Assembly: GCF_950023065.1 (NCBI RefSeq)
Contig: NC_088679.1
Coordinates: forward strand, 29,760,001 to 29,824,000
DNA from: Planococcus citri
Lineage: Eukaryota; Arthropoda; Insecta; Hemiptera; Pseudococcidae
Direction of reading: 5' to 3'
DNA: 64,000 nt
Positions 44,376 through 57,500 of the stretch are shown piece by piece. A program made the translations under genes and the position numbers. Numbering within the stretch: the stretch's first letter is position 1; each line of letters opens with the position of its first letter. The notes beneath the pieces were generated by a model that was not told the DNA's origin, made no database searches, and was given only the letters and a program-made list of their open reading frames with translations.

Positions 44376-46392
44376 GATGATAGTCATCCCTGTCTAGCCA
44401 GTGAAGGCAGATTGTCCCCTTACAGTTGAAAGGCCCATGCCCCGCCTACACATTCTGCGTGATACCAGAATTTCCTTCACTCTACTCATGGATACAGAAT
44501 TTTTCTCGCAAAAAACGCGTTTTTTGGCTATACCCTCCATGAGGGGGGGGGGAATTTCGTTCTAAGATTTTTTTTTAGAAGTACCTACCCAACAATAATC
44601 CACCATAATTTTCCTAATATGGAAACAGGGTCATTTCGCCTATCTTACCTGGGAATACCCTTTCATGACTTGCAACATATCGTTCAGAAGTTGAAAAGAT
44701 AAGATAGATGTGACTTGTCCAATAACAACTATAAAACAGTGCTCATTCGTGAATAAAATTCTCAATCTGTACGTCAAATTGTTATCGTGTAAGTAATCCA
44801 ACCCTTTCCTCTATTTCAGAAAAAAATTATGTACATAAATACCTACATAGACGTACGGTACATTATGTATAAGAGCTTACAGATATTCGCAGCATAAAAA
44901 TCAGGTTGGAAAAAAAAGGGATACACCAAAATACATAGGTAAGGGTACACGTAAGTAGATATATATAACACGGCTGTAGATACCGTCGCCGAGGATAACG
45001 AGAGGCTATTATTCGAGTTAAAAAGTAGTTAATTATTTCAACGGGATTTGTGTAGGATGCGTCGCGTAAATGTGGAAAATACGAGCTACATAGTTTCAAG
45101 GGTTGCTGTTTATCTTGCGTTAAGAAGAACAAGAAGGGGTTAGGGGACCGGGGCGAAGCGAGGGGATCGACATCGGGTGACCAGGGGGGTAACGGTGTAA
45201 CGCGCATTTTACAAAACACTGTTATCGAAACTCACACCTTATACGGTACATAAGGCTACGGGTATAGAGTATATATGAGAGTAGATACGGACCGGGGGCG
45301 AGGGGCAGGGATTCATGTCGGCGTAAACCGAGAGGTCGGCGGTAAAAGATAAAGTGACATTCGGGAAGTAATACTCAGAGGGTTGCTTTTATATACATAT
45401 ATATTCTTGCAGTTTATCACTTTTTGCCAGTCTAAACAAGAATTTGGTCTGGGTCCAGCAAGTAGCCGCACCATTAGCAACGAAGTGTGTCGGCCATTTG
45501 GACCGAAGCTTGCCAAGTCAGCAGTTGTCTTGCCGCATGCCTTTTCCTTTCGAGAATTTAAACTTTTCCTCTCTTGTTTTCGTGATGCCCTGTTTAAACA
45601 CAATATACTGGTATACCGCGCGCCGTACAAAAATCGACACTTTTTCCAAACCAACACATCATTTGGCACATTTTTTATTCGGCAGTTTTACGTTACTTTA
45701 ATGGCGTTTATTTTTTAACGCGGTTCGGTTAGGGTTTTTTCCCCTGCTCCTGCTCTCTTGTATATTTCGCACCGGTCGCGGTCCATCGTCTTATGTGTGT
45801 GTGCCGTATAAAAGAATTCATACGAGGCGATTTCATCTTCCACTTGCCTCTCTCGCAGTTTCCTTCTTGTATTTTTTTGTATCATTCCAGATGTTCCTAG
45901 AATACTATAAGGCGCAAAAATACACCATAATAAATCGTATACGTTAAATCTATACCATGTACAAGGAAACTTTTTCAATTCCGAGTCGAAAAGCGAGAAA
46001 AAAATTAATATAGCCTCATTCGAGCGCTAATAAAGTTGCTTCTTAACCGCACAAAATACCAAACACTTTAAAAACTCACCAAGCTAAAAACCGTGTTATT
46101 AAAAAATTAAATATTTATATGCTAGAAAGTTTGGCAATTACTTAACAAATTGGATATACAACTGCAACCTTAAACACTTAAGTACTTTATTCCACCAGTT
46201 TCAACATTCGTAAAGCCATCAAAGCTGCATTTCTTTTTTTGCTCCCCTGTATCTCTATTAGTGGTTCAACATTTCTTTGCAATTCTCTTATACCAATGGT
46301 AGATAGACGAAATCATAGGTATAATGGAATCAAAATTGCCTACTGCTTCGATGAGGAGAATGGATGGAAAAAGAAACATCGAATTAGAAATA
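44376..46392. other. Intergenic sequence, no gene recognised
   Basis: AT-rich single-copy-looking DNA. Frames of 85-118 codons on both strands (for example 44863-45219 and 45313-45669 minus, 45383-45718 plus) overlap each other and show no domain, so I treat them as chance. The distal part may include 3' flank of the small gene that follows. Confidence 0.5.
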
Positions 46393-46398
46393 TTTATT
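46393..46398 (-). terminator. Polyadenylation signal of the small three-exon gene
   Basis: The minus strand reads AATAAA about 79 nt downstream of the stop codon at 46477-46479. Confidence 0.55.
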
Positions 46399-46476
46399 AG
46401 AGTAACGGATATTTATAACGTGGCAATTAAAAAAGCACCGACGCGTTAACCAGCAAGTCGAGAAATCTCGGCGGAA

Positions 46477-47089
46477 TTATTTTTGTTGTTTCGATTGGGC
46501 TAACTTTTCCATTTTCTGCAATAATTCTTTCTCCTCTTCGAGTATTTTTAATCGGTCGATTTTCGTTCCCGGGTAGTATTTATTTACCGGCGATTTATCA
46601 AACCCTTCGAGTTCTCGTTTCTCTTTCTCGATGGCCGCCAAACGAATCCTGCGCGATATTTGGTTATACTTTTTCAAAGACGACCGGAACTCTTCGTCGA
46701 TTTCTGTAAAATTACAGGTACAAACTCAATAGATACATAGAACAATAAAAAGCTAAGATGTAAAGGTAAACAATGACAATTACTTACTTTCTTCGGAGTC
46801 TGATATAATCAACGGATCACTCAAACTGCTCATTTGCCTGTAAATTGAATAGACATTTGATAATAATACCATACTAGGTACCTACATATAAAATGGTGGA
46901 AAACTTGAGTCAAGATGAGAAAACTTCATTGCGAAATTGATGGGGAAAAATGAAAGAGTAACTAATCTCATTAGGAATGAGTTTATAGGTAATGAGATAG
47001 GTATACACGTAAATTTAATATTACCCTTCTTTTTGCTTCAATTCCACCATCTCGATTTCTTCCTTGGTTTTGTCTTTTTTGCCTGACAT
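46477..47089 (-). CDS. Small charged coiled-coil protein, three exons
   Basis: Coding exons 47089-47025, 46837-46788 and 46703-46477 (65, 50 and 227 nt) join in frame to 113 aa. Splice sites are consistent: exon 1 donor GG|GTAATA, exon 2 acceptor TTTACAG and donor A|GTAAGT, exon 3 acceptor TTTTACAG. The start M-S-G-K-K-D-K has a good context (CAAAATGT). The protein is rich in Lys, Glu and Leu; residues 39-75 and 85-112 look helical, with the conserved-looking segment P-V-N-K-Y-Y-P-G-T-K-I between them. No signal peptide or membrane segment. I do not recognise the family. Intact splicing, an in-frame join across both introns and a polyA signal make it a credible gene. Confidence 0.78.
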
Positions 47090-49519
47090 TTTGCTGCTTT
47101 TCGCGAATTTATGCGAATCACTTAAAATTTTAATATTTTACTTGAACAACGAGAATCGGGATGGAAAAATTTGTCAATTTCGAACGACGAAACAATACTT
47201 TGTGATATTTGTGATAATAAACGAAAGTGATTATAGGAATGGATCTGGCAGCCACTTATATCTCTTTGATGAACGAGGTTGGTTTATTTTTGATAGGTAT
47301 CGTTGGTTGGTGTTTATTTTATTTTATTTTTATTCTTTTTTTTTTGCATAAATGAACATTATGCGTTTAAAATTGTACTTACTGTCAAGTGTTGGTAAAA
47401 AAAAAGAAGTAAAAATTGGGGAGATTGGACTCACTGAATTCAAATATAAGGATAAAAATATTTAGCCAATAAAGCCGTCCTCGGGGTGAAATATTCTGAA
47501 AAAAAAAGAAGCTCTGTTTTAATCATTTATAGGTACATCATCCTCATGACTTTCCTGTCACGCATTGATTTAAAAAAATGCACTTTGTGCCCTAGGGACA
47601 GCCTCATTCAGTTTTGACTTTTCTCATCATCATTTTGATGCAACGTGTCAATTTACCCAAATTTTTTACCATTTTGCTGCGGTTACTTGGAAAAATTCCA
47701 CCTACTTAAGTAAATATCCCTTCTTCATTCAAAAATCTAAAATTTTTCATTTAAAAAAAATCAGAAAATCAGAATTTGAAAAATTAATTTTTCCCCTCAG
47801 AAAGTTGATCTAAAATTTGATTTCTTAAACAAATTTTCCATGGAAGATTTCCGATTTTAGGGTGAAAAAAAGTATTTCTAAAAAATCTATTCAGAGATTA
47901 GAGTGTTGATCCGCCATGGGTTGGATGAAATTGGATACAAAAATGTGATTCGAATCGCAGATCACCATTCTGAAAAGTGATACGAATCATTTTCAGTTTA
48001 GGTAACGAACAGAAAGTGCTAAATATAAATTATTGAATTGATTGCTTTATATTTTGTGCTTGTGAGTCAAAATCTTAATGACGTGACCATTTCAACCTTC
48101 TTTCTTGATATTTTCGACAGATCGCATCACCTATTTGAATAGTTGACATAATTAAATAGCGTGAAAAAAAATTGACCAAAATAACAGAAGATAACAAACA
48201 AAGGCAAAGCTGATGATCTCGAGGTGACAATGGAATCCTTTATAATTGGTAAGTTGTTAAGAAATCATATTCATCAGTAAAAATAACAAAAAGTGATGAA
48301 ATTTCCGGAAAATTGAAAAAAATGTGTCAAAAATTGTGTAAAACCACCTAAAACTAAATTGAAACTATTGTCAAGATTGCATAAAAACAATTAAAATTTA
48401 CATACTAAAAATCAATAAAATATATTTGTATCTTAGAATGTGAAAAAAATCTCGTATTACCCTAAAAATTGATCAAATATCATCAATATGTTTGACAAAA
48501 ATTACATGAAGCACATATACTGTAAAATGGACATGAAAATGAATGAAAATTGCAAAAAATTGGTGAAATTTTAGTATTACTGAAGTATACTTGTAAACAA
48601 CCGCTTGGAACATCATTTTTAAACATTGATGAACCATCTCAAAAGTTGAGTAAAACGTTCCATAAATCAAAAGTAGCTATTGATGTCCAATGAAAAAAAT
48701 CGAGGAGCGAAAAAAAGTGGTTTTTGAACGTGATATGTGTGGTATAACTGTGGGCACTTTTTTATGCACTTGGTTTGGCTCACATAGTATCATAATGGTT
48801 CTAAGTGGAAGAGGGACTGAGTGAGAACTTCCTAAATTGTACAGTAATAAAATAGACTGCTAAAAATTGTCAAAAAAAGAGTTAAATTAATTCATGCAAT
48901 ATTTTGTAAAATATTACGAAAACTATACTTAAAAATCTGAAAAATTTGGTGAAAAAAAGATCGTTGCGAATGGCATTAAAATAGAAAAACATGAAAATTG
49001 TGAGGAAAAAAAAACATGAAACATCAGAGAATTTTTGATAGAATATTAAAAAATTTTCAAATATTTAGCCATCAGCAAAATATTCTCAAAAATTTTTGAA
49101 AATATATTCTAAAATTCAAAATGGCACAAAATTTGTCAAAAGTTGCTTGAAATGGTTTAAAATTTTCCCAGAAAAATTATAAAAATTGTCAAAGAAAAAA
49201 CCGAGTGTAGGTACAATTTTTATGATACCTAATTTCAAAAATGGTCTTTCTTTGAATACCTGCATGTATAACCGTAGCTCCTCTCCTATTGATGTTAAAG
49301 ACTTCGCTGACCACTCATTGACAAGGAATTGGTAGTACGTAAAATATTTTAAAAGTTGGCTACGCTAAAAAAAAACGAGCTGGGAGGAGGAGATTGGGGT
49401 TAACAGAAGAGAGAGAAGTGTGCACCAGATTCAATCAAACACCTCAAATTCGTGTTTAGGTAACATATCAAAAAAAAACAGAAGTAAGTATGAAAACCTA
49501 CCAAAATTCAGTTCCCTTC
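47090..49519. other. Intergenic sequence
   Basis: AT-rich DNA with many A runs and AAAATTG/TGAAAAA words, particularly 48150-49220. The first few hundred bases must include the promoter of the minus-strand gene starting at 47089, but I see no distinct TATA box. No gene or defined repeat otherwise. Confidence 0.5.
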
Positions 49520-50300
49520 TCCAGCTATCACCACGAAGTCAACAGATAGTCGAATACAAATTTTTCATGTTTTGGTGACTTCTTTGTGACTGATTCACTA
49601 AAAGTCACGAAGATTCACCGAAAGTCACCACGATCAAAATCGATCACAAAAGAAGACACCAGGGCAGCCAAATATGAATTTTCTTATGTTTTGGTAACTG
49701 ATTCACCAAAAGTCACCAAGTTCAAAATCGATCACAAATGATTACTGCTCGGTTTCTGAATCTGTCACCAAGAAGTCATCAGATAGTCGAACATAAATTT
49801 TCTAAATTTTGGTGACTTCTTGGCGAAAGATTCACCAAAACTCACCAAGTTTAAAATCGATCACAAATGATCACTGCTTGCGATGAATCAGTCATCAAGA
49901 AGGCACCAGACAGCCAAATATATTAAGTATGAATTTTAAATGTTTTGGTGACTTCTTGGTGACTGATTCACCAAAAGTCACCAAGTTCAAAGTCGATCAC
50001 GAATGGTCACTCTTCGGTGAATCTGTCACCAAGAAATCACCTGATAGTCGAATATGAATTTTAAATGTTCTGGTGAGTTCTTGGTGACTGATTCACCGAA
50101 AGTCACCAAAATTCACCAATAGTCACCAATTTTAAAGTCGATCACAAATGGTCACTGCTTGGTAAATCTGTCACTATGAAGTCACCAGATGGTCAAATAT
50201 GAATTTTCTAGGTTTTTGTGAATTCTTGGTGAAAGATTCAATAAAAGTCACCAACTTCAAAATCGATCACAAATAATCTCTGCTTGGTGAATATTTTTCT
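49520..50300. repeat. Minisatellite with a unit of about 130-140 bp
   Basis: About six diverged copies. Each has TCACCAAGAAGTCACCAGA, later TTGGTGACTTCTTGGTGA, then TTCACCAAAAGTCACCAAG and AATCGATCACAAATG. The AATCGATCAC marker recurs near 49640, 49723, 49854, 49992, 50131 and 50261. The first two motifs are near reverse complements, so each unit can form a hairpin. Confidence 0.85.
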
Positions 50301-52896
50301 ATTATATGTCTTAGCCAAAATGCTAGTTCTCCTAATGCTTCTCTGCCCTCCTATCTTCTTCCACAAGCTGCGATAAGCCTTTATAAGATCACAACAATGA
50401 TGGTTGTTATTTTACTAGATAACCTGAGGAATGAACTGGTGAAAAAAATTCAAACAAAACCGAAGATACGGCGATTTCTTTGCTGTTAGGTCTCGTGTTG
50501 AATTTTGAATTTTGTTGTATTTACGGCGAACTGGTTATGCAAATTAATTAACATGGAACCTGAAAATGTATTATTATGGAAGAAATGTAGAGAGATAGGT
50601 AGGTACCTCAAAAAAAGAATCCTCAACGGCACCTCTGCTCTGAGAACTATTTGTCAAAAAGTCAATGATGGAGCTCTGTGAGTACTGATAATCTCGTTCC
50701 TTTAAGGTGCATTTTATTTCAACATTGCAGATTTACTTAAATTAACCAAAAAATTACAAAGTCGTTTCTTTGAAGAACAATTTTAAAGAAGAAGAAAAAA
50801 CATCGAACAAAAACAGGCCAAAAACACCACGTCATCCTTCCCTTTTTGGAAACATCGTCTACAACAACGACCAATAGTCCATCGGTCCAGCCAATACTCG
50901 GCCGCGATTAAAAGACATAAAAAAGTGAGACTATATACTGAAATGCAGGCAAACTGAACATGGTTATAACATCATGGAGGATGGGGAGGACGCGTTAATC
51001 GTGCAAAATAGGTAAATTTATAGCGGGCAAAATTTGCGCCACAATTCATAGAATGATGATGTTCTTAAAATAGCCATAAAATAGCGATTTTCGCTTAAGC
51101 GGTACATTGCGTTTGTCGTTGGATTCGAAAAAAGCTTGCTTCTCGGTACAATAAGTACGAGAGAAGAAAAAAATGCAACGCAACAGTCTACAAAAGCCTT
51201 AGTCGAAGCGAGTTTGTATTAATAGTACTCATAAAAGTGACGTATGGCCTATTAAATATAGAATGTACACTCTTTTATATAAATTTATCGTTATTGGAAA
51301 TATATTAGGTACGTTATATGTGTGTACTTTAGGTATATAGTAATTTATTCAGCTTGTTGTGTTTCCTATATACTCAGGATTTCGCAAATTTATTACTATA
51401 TTACCTTTGTAATGTTATTGGATTAGGCTTTCATATCCTATAGATACGAGATCAGTCACCTTATGATTCATTGCAATGTGTATCTGTCTGTATATATATG
51501 TATCTTATACAACACGATCGTTATACTTATACTTTCTTATTTTATAAAAGAAAAAAAAAAGCAAATCTTATAACTTTTCTCGTATTTGAGTTTTGCATAT
51601 CGAGATATCTATCGTACGATTCTTGTTCATTCAACATGACGATGACTGCTCGTTATACGCCAATTTTAATTAAAAAGCAAAAAACCCTTTAATTATTTTT
51701 AATTTTAATTAATCATTCGTGTAAAACTATTTTTAAAATATTTCGAATCCGATGCTGATGGTCGGACGCGAAATGCAAGTCACACCAAAGGTGTTCTAAT
51801 TAAAATTCGTGAATAATTCGAGCGAACGTTTCGACGACGATCAGAAATATTAATTTCAGTGGTGTTCAATATATTGTGCAGATTCAAAAGTGAACTTTTT
51901 ATATTACTTACAGATTTTTCAAAGCCGAAGATTTTCACCTCATAATATAAGTATGTCATACGACAAGATCAACAGTTAGAAAAGAATCCATGTCGACGAG
52001 AGATGAGCGAAACGATGCGATGCATCAAAACGAGCTAAGACTATAATCCTAATTCCTTTCCGTTACCTAGTATCATCGAAGAGATGAACTAAAACCGTGT
52101 ACCTAGTTTCTTTAAGCATTACGAAATATGAGGGTTAAAATACCGTGATATCTGCGGATGGTCGTAAAACTAAATGAATTTTCGGAGATGTATTTAATAC
52201 TATATATGTAGGTACGGTACGTGTACGAGTATGATACCTTGATCAAGGGTACCAACCCATAAAGAGGAGTTCGTTATTTTAGAGAACGTTGTTTTTATAC
52301 TCAGGTACCTAGCTATCTATACTCATATGTACCTATCTACCGAGTGTTCTGTTGAAGGTTCCGAATAATTCGCCTAGAAGTACAGTTAGGTAGTAGGTAA
52401 ACCACACACATGTAAATTGGCTTGCCTATCCTGGGATTTAAAGGAGAAAGTTATAAAGTGCTCAATGCTATATCTATTATGTTCTGTCACGCAGCTGAGT
52501 GAAATTTAATTAACCCATTTTATGGAACATCAAAAGTTCTATGAAAAAGTAGTGAACAGCTTAGTTTTGAGCCTATCAAAATTCAATTAGATATACCTAT
52601 GTACAATTGTACATCTACCTACAAATTTTGACTCTTCAGTCAATTTTTTTTAATCCTCACAAACAATTGACTTCGAATTCAACAAGTCTTGAGACATGAG
52701 CTTTGAAAGTTTGGTTATTTCACATTGGCTATTTTTGAAAATTTTAAGGATCATACTTTTTCCTGTACAAACCACCAGAAAATTTGTGCGGAAATAATAG
52801 TGATCATTTCACTGACTCATCAGAGGGAACTCGTAAAATATGGGATGAACTCTCCTCCCCGAGGAAAGATTCAAATCATGTAATTTCATCATTTCT
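50301..52896. other. Intergenic sequence
   Basis: AT-rich, with short TATA/GTAC-rich stretches and GTAGGTAC-type words near 52200-52400. No frame, splice pattern or repeat that I can support. Confidence 0.5.
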
Positions 52897-53153
52897 TACC
52901 AAGTTACACCAGTAATTGATCAGAAATGATGAGTCATTTACCAAAAAATTACCAATCATTTACCAAAAAATAGAAATTACCAGCCAGTCATCAGAAAATT
53001 ACTAGTATTATACCAAAAAATTTGCCAGTAATTTACCAAAAAAAAATTACAAATAATTTACCAAAAAAATTAGCTGTAATTTACCAAAAAAATATACCAG
53101 TAATCTACCAAAAAGATTACCACTAATTAACCAAAAAATATTAACACTAATTT
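52897..53153. repeat. Minisatellite TTACCAGTAATTTACCAAAA, left part
   Basis: Diverged copies of a unit of about 22 bp. It is the same repeat as 53837-54530 and is separated from it by a LINE relic. Confidence 0.85.
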
Positions 53154-53836
53154 ATCATCATCATTGAACTTTGACCCTGTGAGCTGTTCAGCCCATCTGG
53201 GAAACTGTACAAGAATTGCTAGCCAATATGTCATCAAATTTTTTCTTCAGTCTTTCTCTGCTCCTCCTGCCAGTTGGAGTATATTCTTTGACTTTTCAAG
53301 GGGACTGTTGTCAGGCATTCTTTCAACTTGTCTTCGCTATTTCTTTCTGTAATCTTTCACCCGTCAAATGATTGGCTCTGCTCCTAGCTCCTTCAGGATG
53401 TCTTCATTCCTTTTCATATTGTGTCTCATATATCCTGCCATGGCACCCATGAATCTCATTTTCACTGCGGTTAATCTGCTTTTTATATCCTTTCTCATCA
53501 TCAATGTTTTGCTTCCATACAGCAGCATTGGTCTTGCCAGCGTATCGTAAATTCTTATTCTTGTTTTGGCTCCAACTTTTCTTGGAGGGATGGCTCAGTT
53601 TATCACCCTACTTAGTACTTACTCTCAGGAATTTGTTGATCTTAAGTTGTGTGTCAACCTCTCCTTCATAAGATAGCGCCCACCCGAGATATTTAAAGCT
53701 TCTGACTTGTTCCACTGGCATGGCAGTCCATTTACAACGATTTTACTGCGTATTGGCTTTTCCCCCTCAAAGGCCATCACCTTTCCTTTTGACAATGAGA
53801 TTCTCATTCCATATTCATCTGCTACTTTCTGAAGGT
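53154..53836 (-). pseudogene. 5'-truncated, decayed LINE reverse-transcriptase fragment
   Basis: The minus strand encodes the end of a non-LTR reverse transcriptase, split over frames with stops: Y-G-M-R-I-S-L-S-K-G-K-V-M-A-F near the start (the frame 53625-53807), then in another frame V-R-S-F-K-Y-L-G-W and later P-M-L-L-Y-G-S-K-T-L. These are the thumb/linker motifs found in many insect LINEs (RTE/CR1/Jockey-like). At least one frameshift and several stops are present. The 3' end is ATGATGATGATAAA, resembling the short tandem tails of some LINEs. It lies inside the 22-bp minisatellite, so it probably inserted there and was later mutated. Confidence 0.8.
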
Positions 53837-54530
53837 TCCAACAAAAATTACCAGTAATTTACCAACAAAAAAAAATATCACTTATTATAAAACCAAAAAA
53901 AAATAACACCAATTTACCAACAAAAATTACTAGTAATTTACCCCCAAAAAATAACCAGTAATTTACCAAACAAAATTGCCAGTAATTTACCAAATAAATT
54001 GCCAGTAATTTACCAAAAAATTACCAGTATAATTTACCAAAAAATTGCCAGTAATTTACCAAAAAATTGCCAGTAATTTACCAAAAAATTACCAGTAATT
54101 TATCAAAAAATTACCAGTAATTTACCAAAAAATTACCAGTAATTTACCAAAAAATTACCAGTAATTTACCAAAAAATTACCAGTAATTTACCAAAAAATT
54201 ACCAGTAATTTACCAAAAAATTACCAGTAATTTACCAAAAAATTACCAGTAATTTACCAAAAAATTACCAGTAATTTACCAAAAAATTACCAGTAATTTA
54301 CCAAAAAATTACCAGTAATTTACCAAAAAATTACCAGTAATTTACCAAAAAGTTACCAGTACCTAGTTTATTAACAAAAAAAAAACTAAAAAAGTTATCT
54401 GTTAAAAAAAAAAAATTACCCGTAATTTACCACAAAAATACAGGGAAAAAATTACTGATTATTTACCAAAAAAAATTACCGAAAATGATATTGGTAATTT
54501 ACAAAAAAAAATTACCAGTGATTTACAAAC
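53837..54530. repeat. 22-bp minisatellite, right part
   Basis: Tandem AATTTACCAAAAAATTACCAGT units. The section about 54060-54345 is an almost perfect run of some 13 copies, and the outer parts are diverged with longer A runs. Confidence 0.92.
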
Positions 54531-57500
54531 ATTATTTCATTTTCATTCCCAATCCCCTCTTTCCAGTAGGCAGGAGTTGAAAAGTTTAGTCAGAACTCCC
54601 AAAACGCACACCTAGGTCGCTCCTCGGATGCACATGCTAAATTTCAGCTAGGTAGTAGGTACCAAGGTCATTTTGGAAGGGTGGGGTGGGAGCGTCACAT
54701 AAGATTTCTCAAAGGTCAGGGAACACACAAAAACGAATTTTCTCCCTCAAAATTGCTCTAAAAGAGGCTGATTTTTGGATGTTATACTACCTACTTACTT
54801 TTGATTTCCTATCAATTGGCTTTTAGTTTGACTTTTTTGACATTTTTCACCCCACTCTACCCCCTCCCAAAAATTTGGACTCAAATTCATCCCCTCTCAA
54901 ATCCCTTGATTCGTAGAGATACGTCAAATCAAGCATAAAACTACCGAATTTGAACGAATTTTGTTGAAATCCCTACGGCTGAGATGGTTTTATGTTCTGG
55001 CAAAAAAAAAAAAAAAATCAGACATGTGAAATATTGGTGGAAATGGACTCCTGGGGCTCCAAAACGGATTCTCCTGTCCCGGAATCATGATAGGCTGTAT
55101 AAGCCTTATTTTTCCTTTATTCTTTGGAAAATACTCGAGACTAAAAATTTAAAGATTCGTGAGACTTGTGGTTTACTAATCTTTAAAATGTGCGCAGATT
55201 TCGAATCAACCTATTTTGATTTTTTTGATGCATTCTCTGACCTTAAAATGAGCCTCGACATACAAAAAAAATTTGAAAAGTCCTTTCAACGCAGGCTACC
55301 TATGTTAAATTTTCAAAGGTGCTGATATGTAATTACATTTACAGCTTAGCTTACCTACTTTTTCAATACAAGCTTCTTAAACCATAACCATAAATTCCCA
55401 AATTTCATAGATTACAGGAATTTTTCTGTTATACGGAATTTTCAATAGAACACCCGGTACCTATTTTTATAATAACAATATGGAAACTATTCAAATTTGA
55501 CTGCGTTAGTGTGCAAGTGTAAGAGAGCCTCATTAATAAGCTCCATTTTTAATACCACTGAGTATCGTCGTCTCTGTAAAAAAGAAGACGACGACGACAA
55601 CGTTTTCTCCGTATAAAAATTATGAAAGGAAGAAAAATTTTTAATTGTCAGAATGTCTTGTAACGAGAATCTCGTCAGAGAGTCGATGAGTGCAAGGTTA
55701 GATATACAAATAAAATGGAAAGTAAAGAAATTAAAGGAGAAATTCTTTTTTCTTCTTTCGTTTATTAATTAAAATGGAAAAGTTATAGGAAAAAAAAAGA
55801 CGAACTAGAAGGAAAATCGTTTAATTAGAAAGTTTTTTATTTGGAAAAAAAAACTTGGACATTCCTCAACAGGGTGTCGCTCCAAGTGACAGAATTTAAA
55901 AGTTATATCATATTACCATTATAACAATAACAAGTTGAAAGTTGAAATCTGGCTGCTCTTGGCTTATTGTATAGTGCCAGCGGACGAATAATTTAATTAA
56001 AAAATGAACCGATTCGTAATTAATTGAATATTTTATTTCTTTTTTCCTACCCCTTTAGGTGGGGCGAGTCGAGCACTAACGGGCGTAAAACAAAAGAAAA
56101 GTATTGTTTTATAAGTGAAACGTAAACGTTCGTTTTATAAATTTTACTTATTCTTTTTAGTTTTATTCGTTTTCTCTCCTCTCTAAATCAACGATTTGTA
56201 CAAAAGAAGCAAGAATCGAGAAACTATAGAAATGGAAGTATAAATTTGGTAATATAATGTCGCCTCTCGGAACGTTATGCCATATCGAGAAGAAGGGCAT
56301 GAGGTAAAAATTGCCCGTGTTTTGTATTCCAGTTCCCCTTAAAAGTTTCAACAAGAGGGTGGGAAAATCGTCCTTAACTTCATTTAACGGTATCTTTTAA
56401 ACTCCGCTGCAAATGGAAAATGTACGAGTCCAAAAGTCATTGTAATAAGATGTTGGTAACTTTCTTCGAGTTTTTTTCGCCTTTTTTTCGCCTTTTCTCA
56501 CTCCCAGCTTTCTTTCTTACCTTTTAAAAAGTATTATCGAATACAGAAAAAGACGTACACAGCTGTTTAAATGGTATGTTTGTTAGGTTGGTTTATATTC
56601 TTTTTGAATTATGAGGTAAAATTTATGATTTACTTTGGACGACGAGATTAGCGCACGAGACTCGTAAAAACGTGGAATTTGAGAAATATTGTGCATATTT
56701 TCGTCGTCGTTCGCCGCGCCGCCTCGTAAACTACGAGAAGGAATAAAAAGTACGGCGAATCGTACGCCTGCCTACCTACCTTCCTGCTTGCCTCTTTGAA
56801 AACGAACGTATTGTTTTTATACGAAATGCTACTTACTGATTTCGTGTTCGAACGCTAAACGGCGCTTTTCCTTCAGGTTCTATATTTGAGTAAATGATGA
56901 ATGGATTTGTGGTTATCGTTTCGAATTGTTTGCGATGCGTTTGAATTGTTTATGGAGGTGTTGAGGAGAATTTTTATGTGAAAGGTAAGTATCTTCGGTA
57001 CAGTTTACGGATTGAATTGATCTGGATTTGATTTTTTTTTTCAAAATGGATTTATTATGTTGGAATATTTATATTATTTAATTTTTTTTTGCAGATGCAT
57101 CCATATAAGAAGATTACCTAATCATTCTTCCTTGAAGTAGTATTCTTTTTATAAGATCTATTTATAAGGTGACAAGGTCTTCACGAAATCTTGAAGCACC
57201 TATAAATTGAACAAAAAAGTCATAAAAGGTTGATTAATGCAAAATATCTGAGAAGAAGAAATTTTCAAATCACAGAAATCGAGCGATTCGCAAATTTTCA
57301 ATCGCTCAGTAGAACCCTAAAAGTGATCTTGGATTTTGATGGTAATGGTCTAGGTCGACGCGGAATCGCATGTAGATCTTTTGGGCCTAGGCCATTTTTT
57401 TCACAACAGGTTGGGTAGGAGCTAGAGCGAAAAAACCAAGATTTTTCCAAAAATACCCCTCTTCTTTGAGGACTCATAATGTCTCCCCTCCAGATCATCT

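Noticed and set aside
44863..45978. Several frames of 85-118 codons on both strands
   Set aside because: They overlap one another, show no domain, and lack convincing splice or polyA context.
53164..53550. Plus-strand frames over the LINE relic
   Set aside because: The recognisable reverse-transcriptase motifs are on the minus strand; these frames are antisense shadows.
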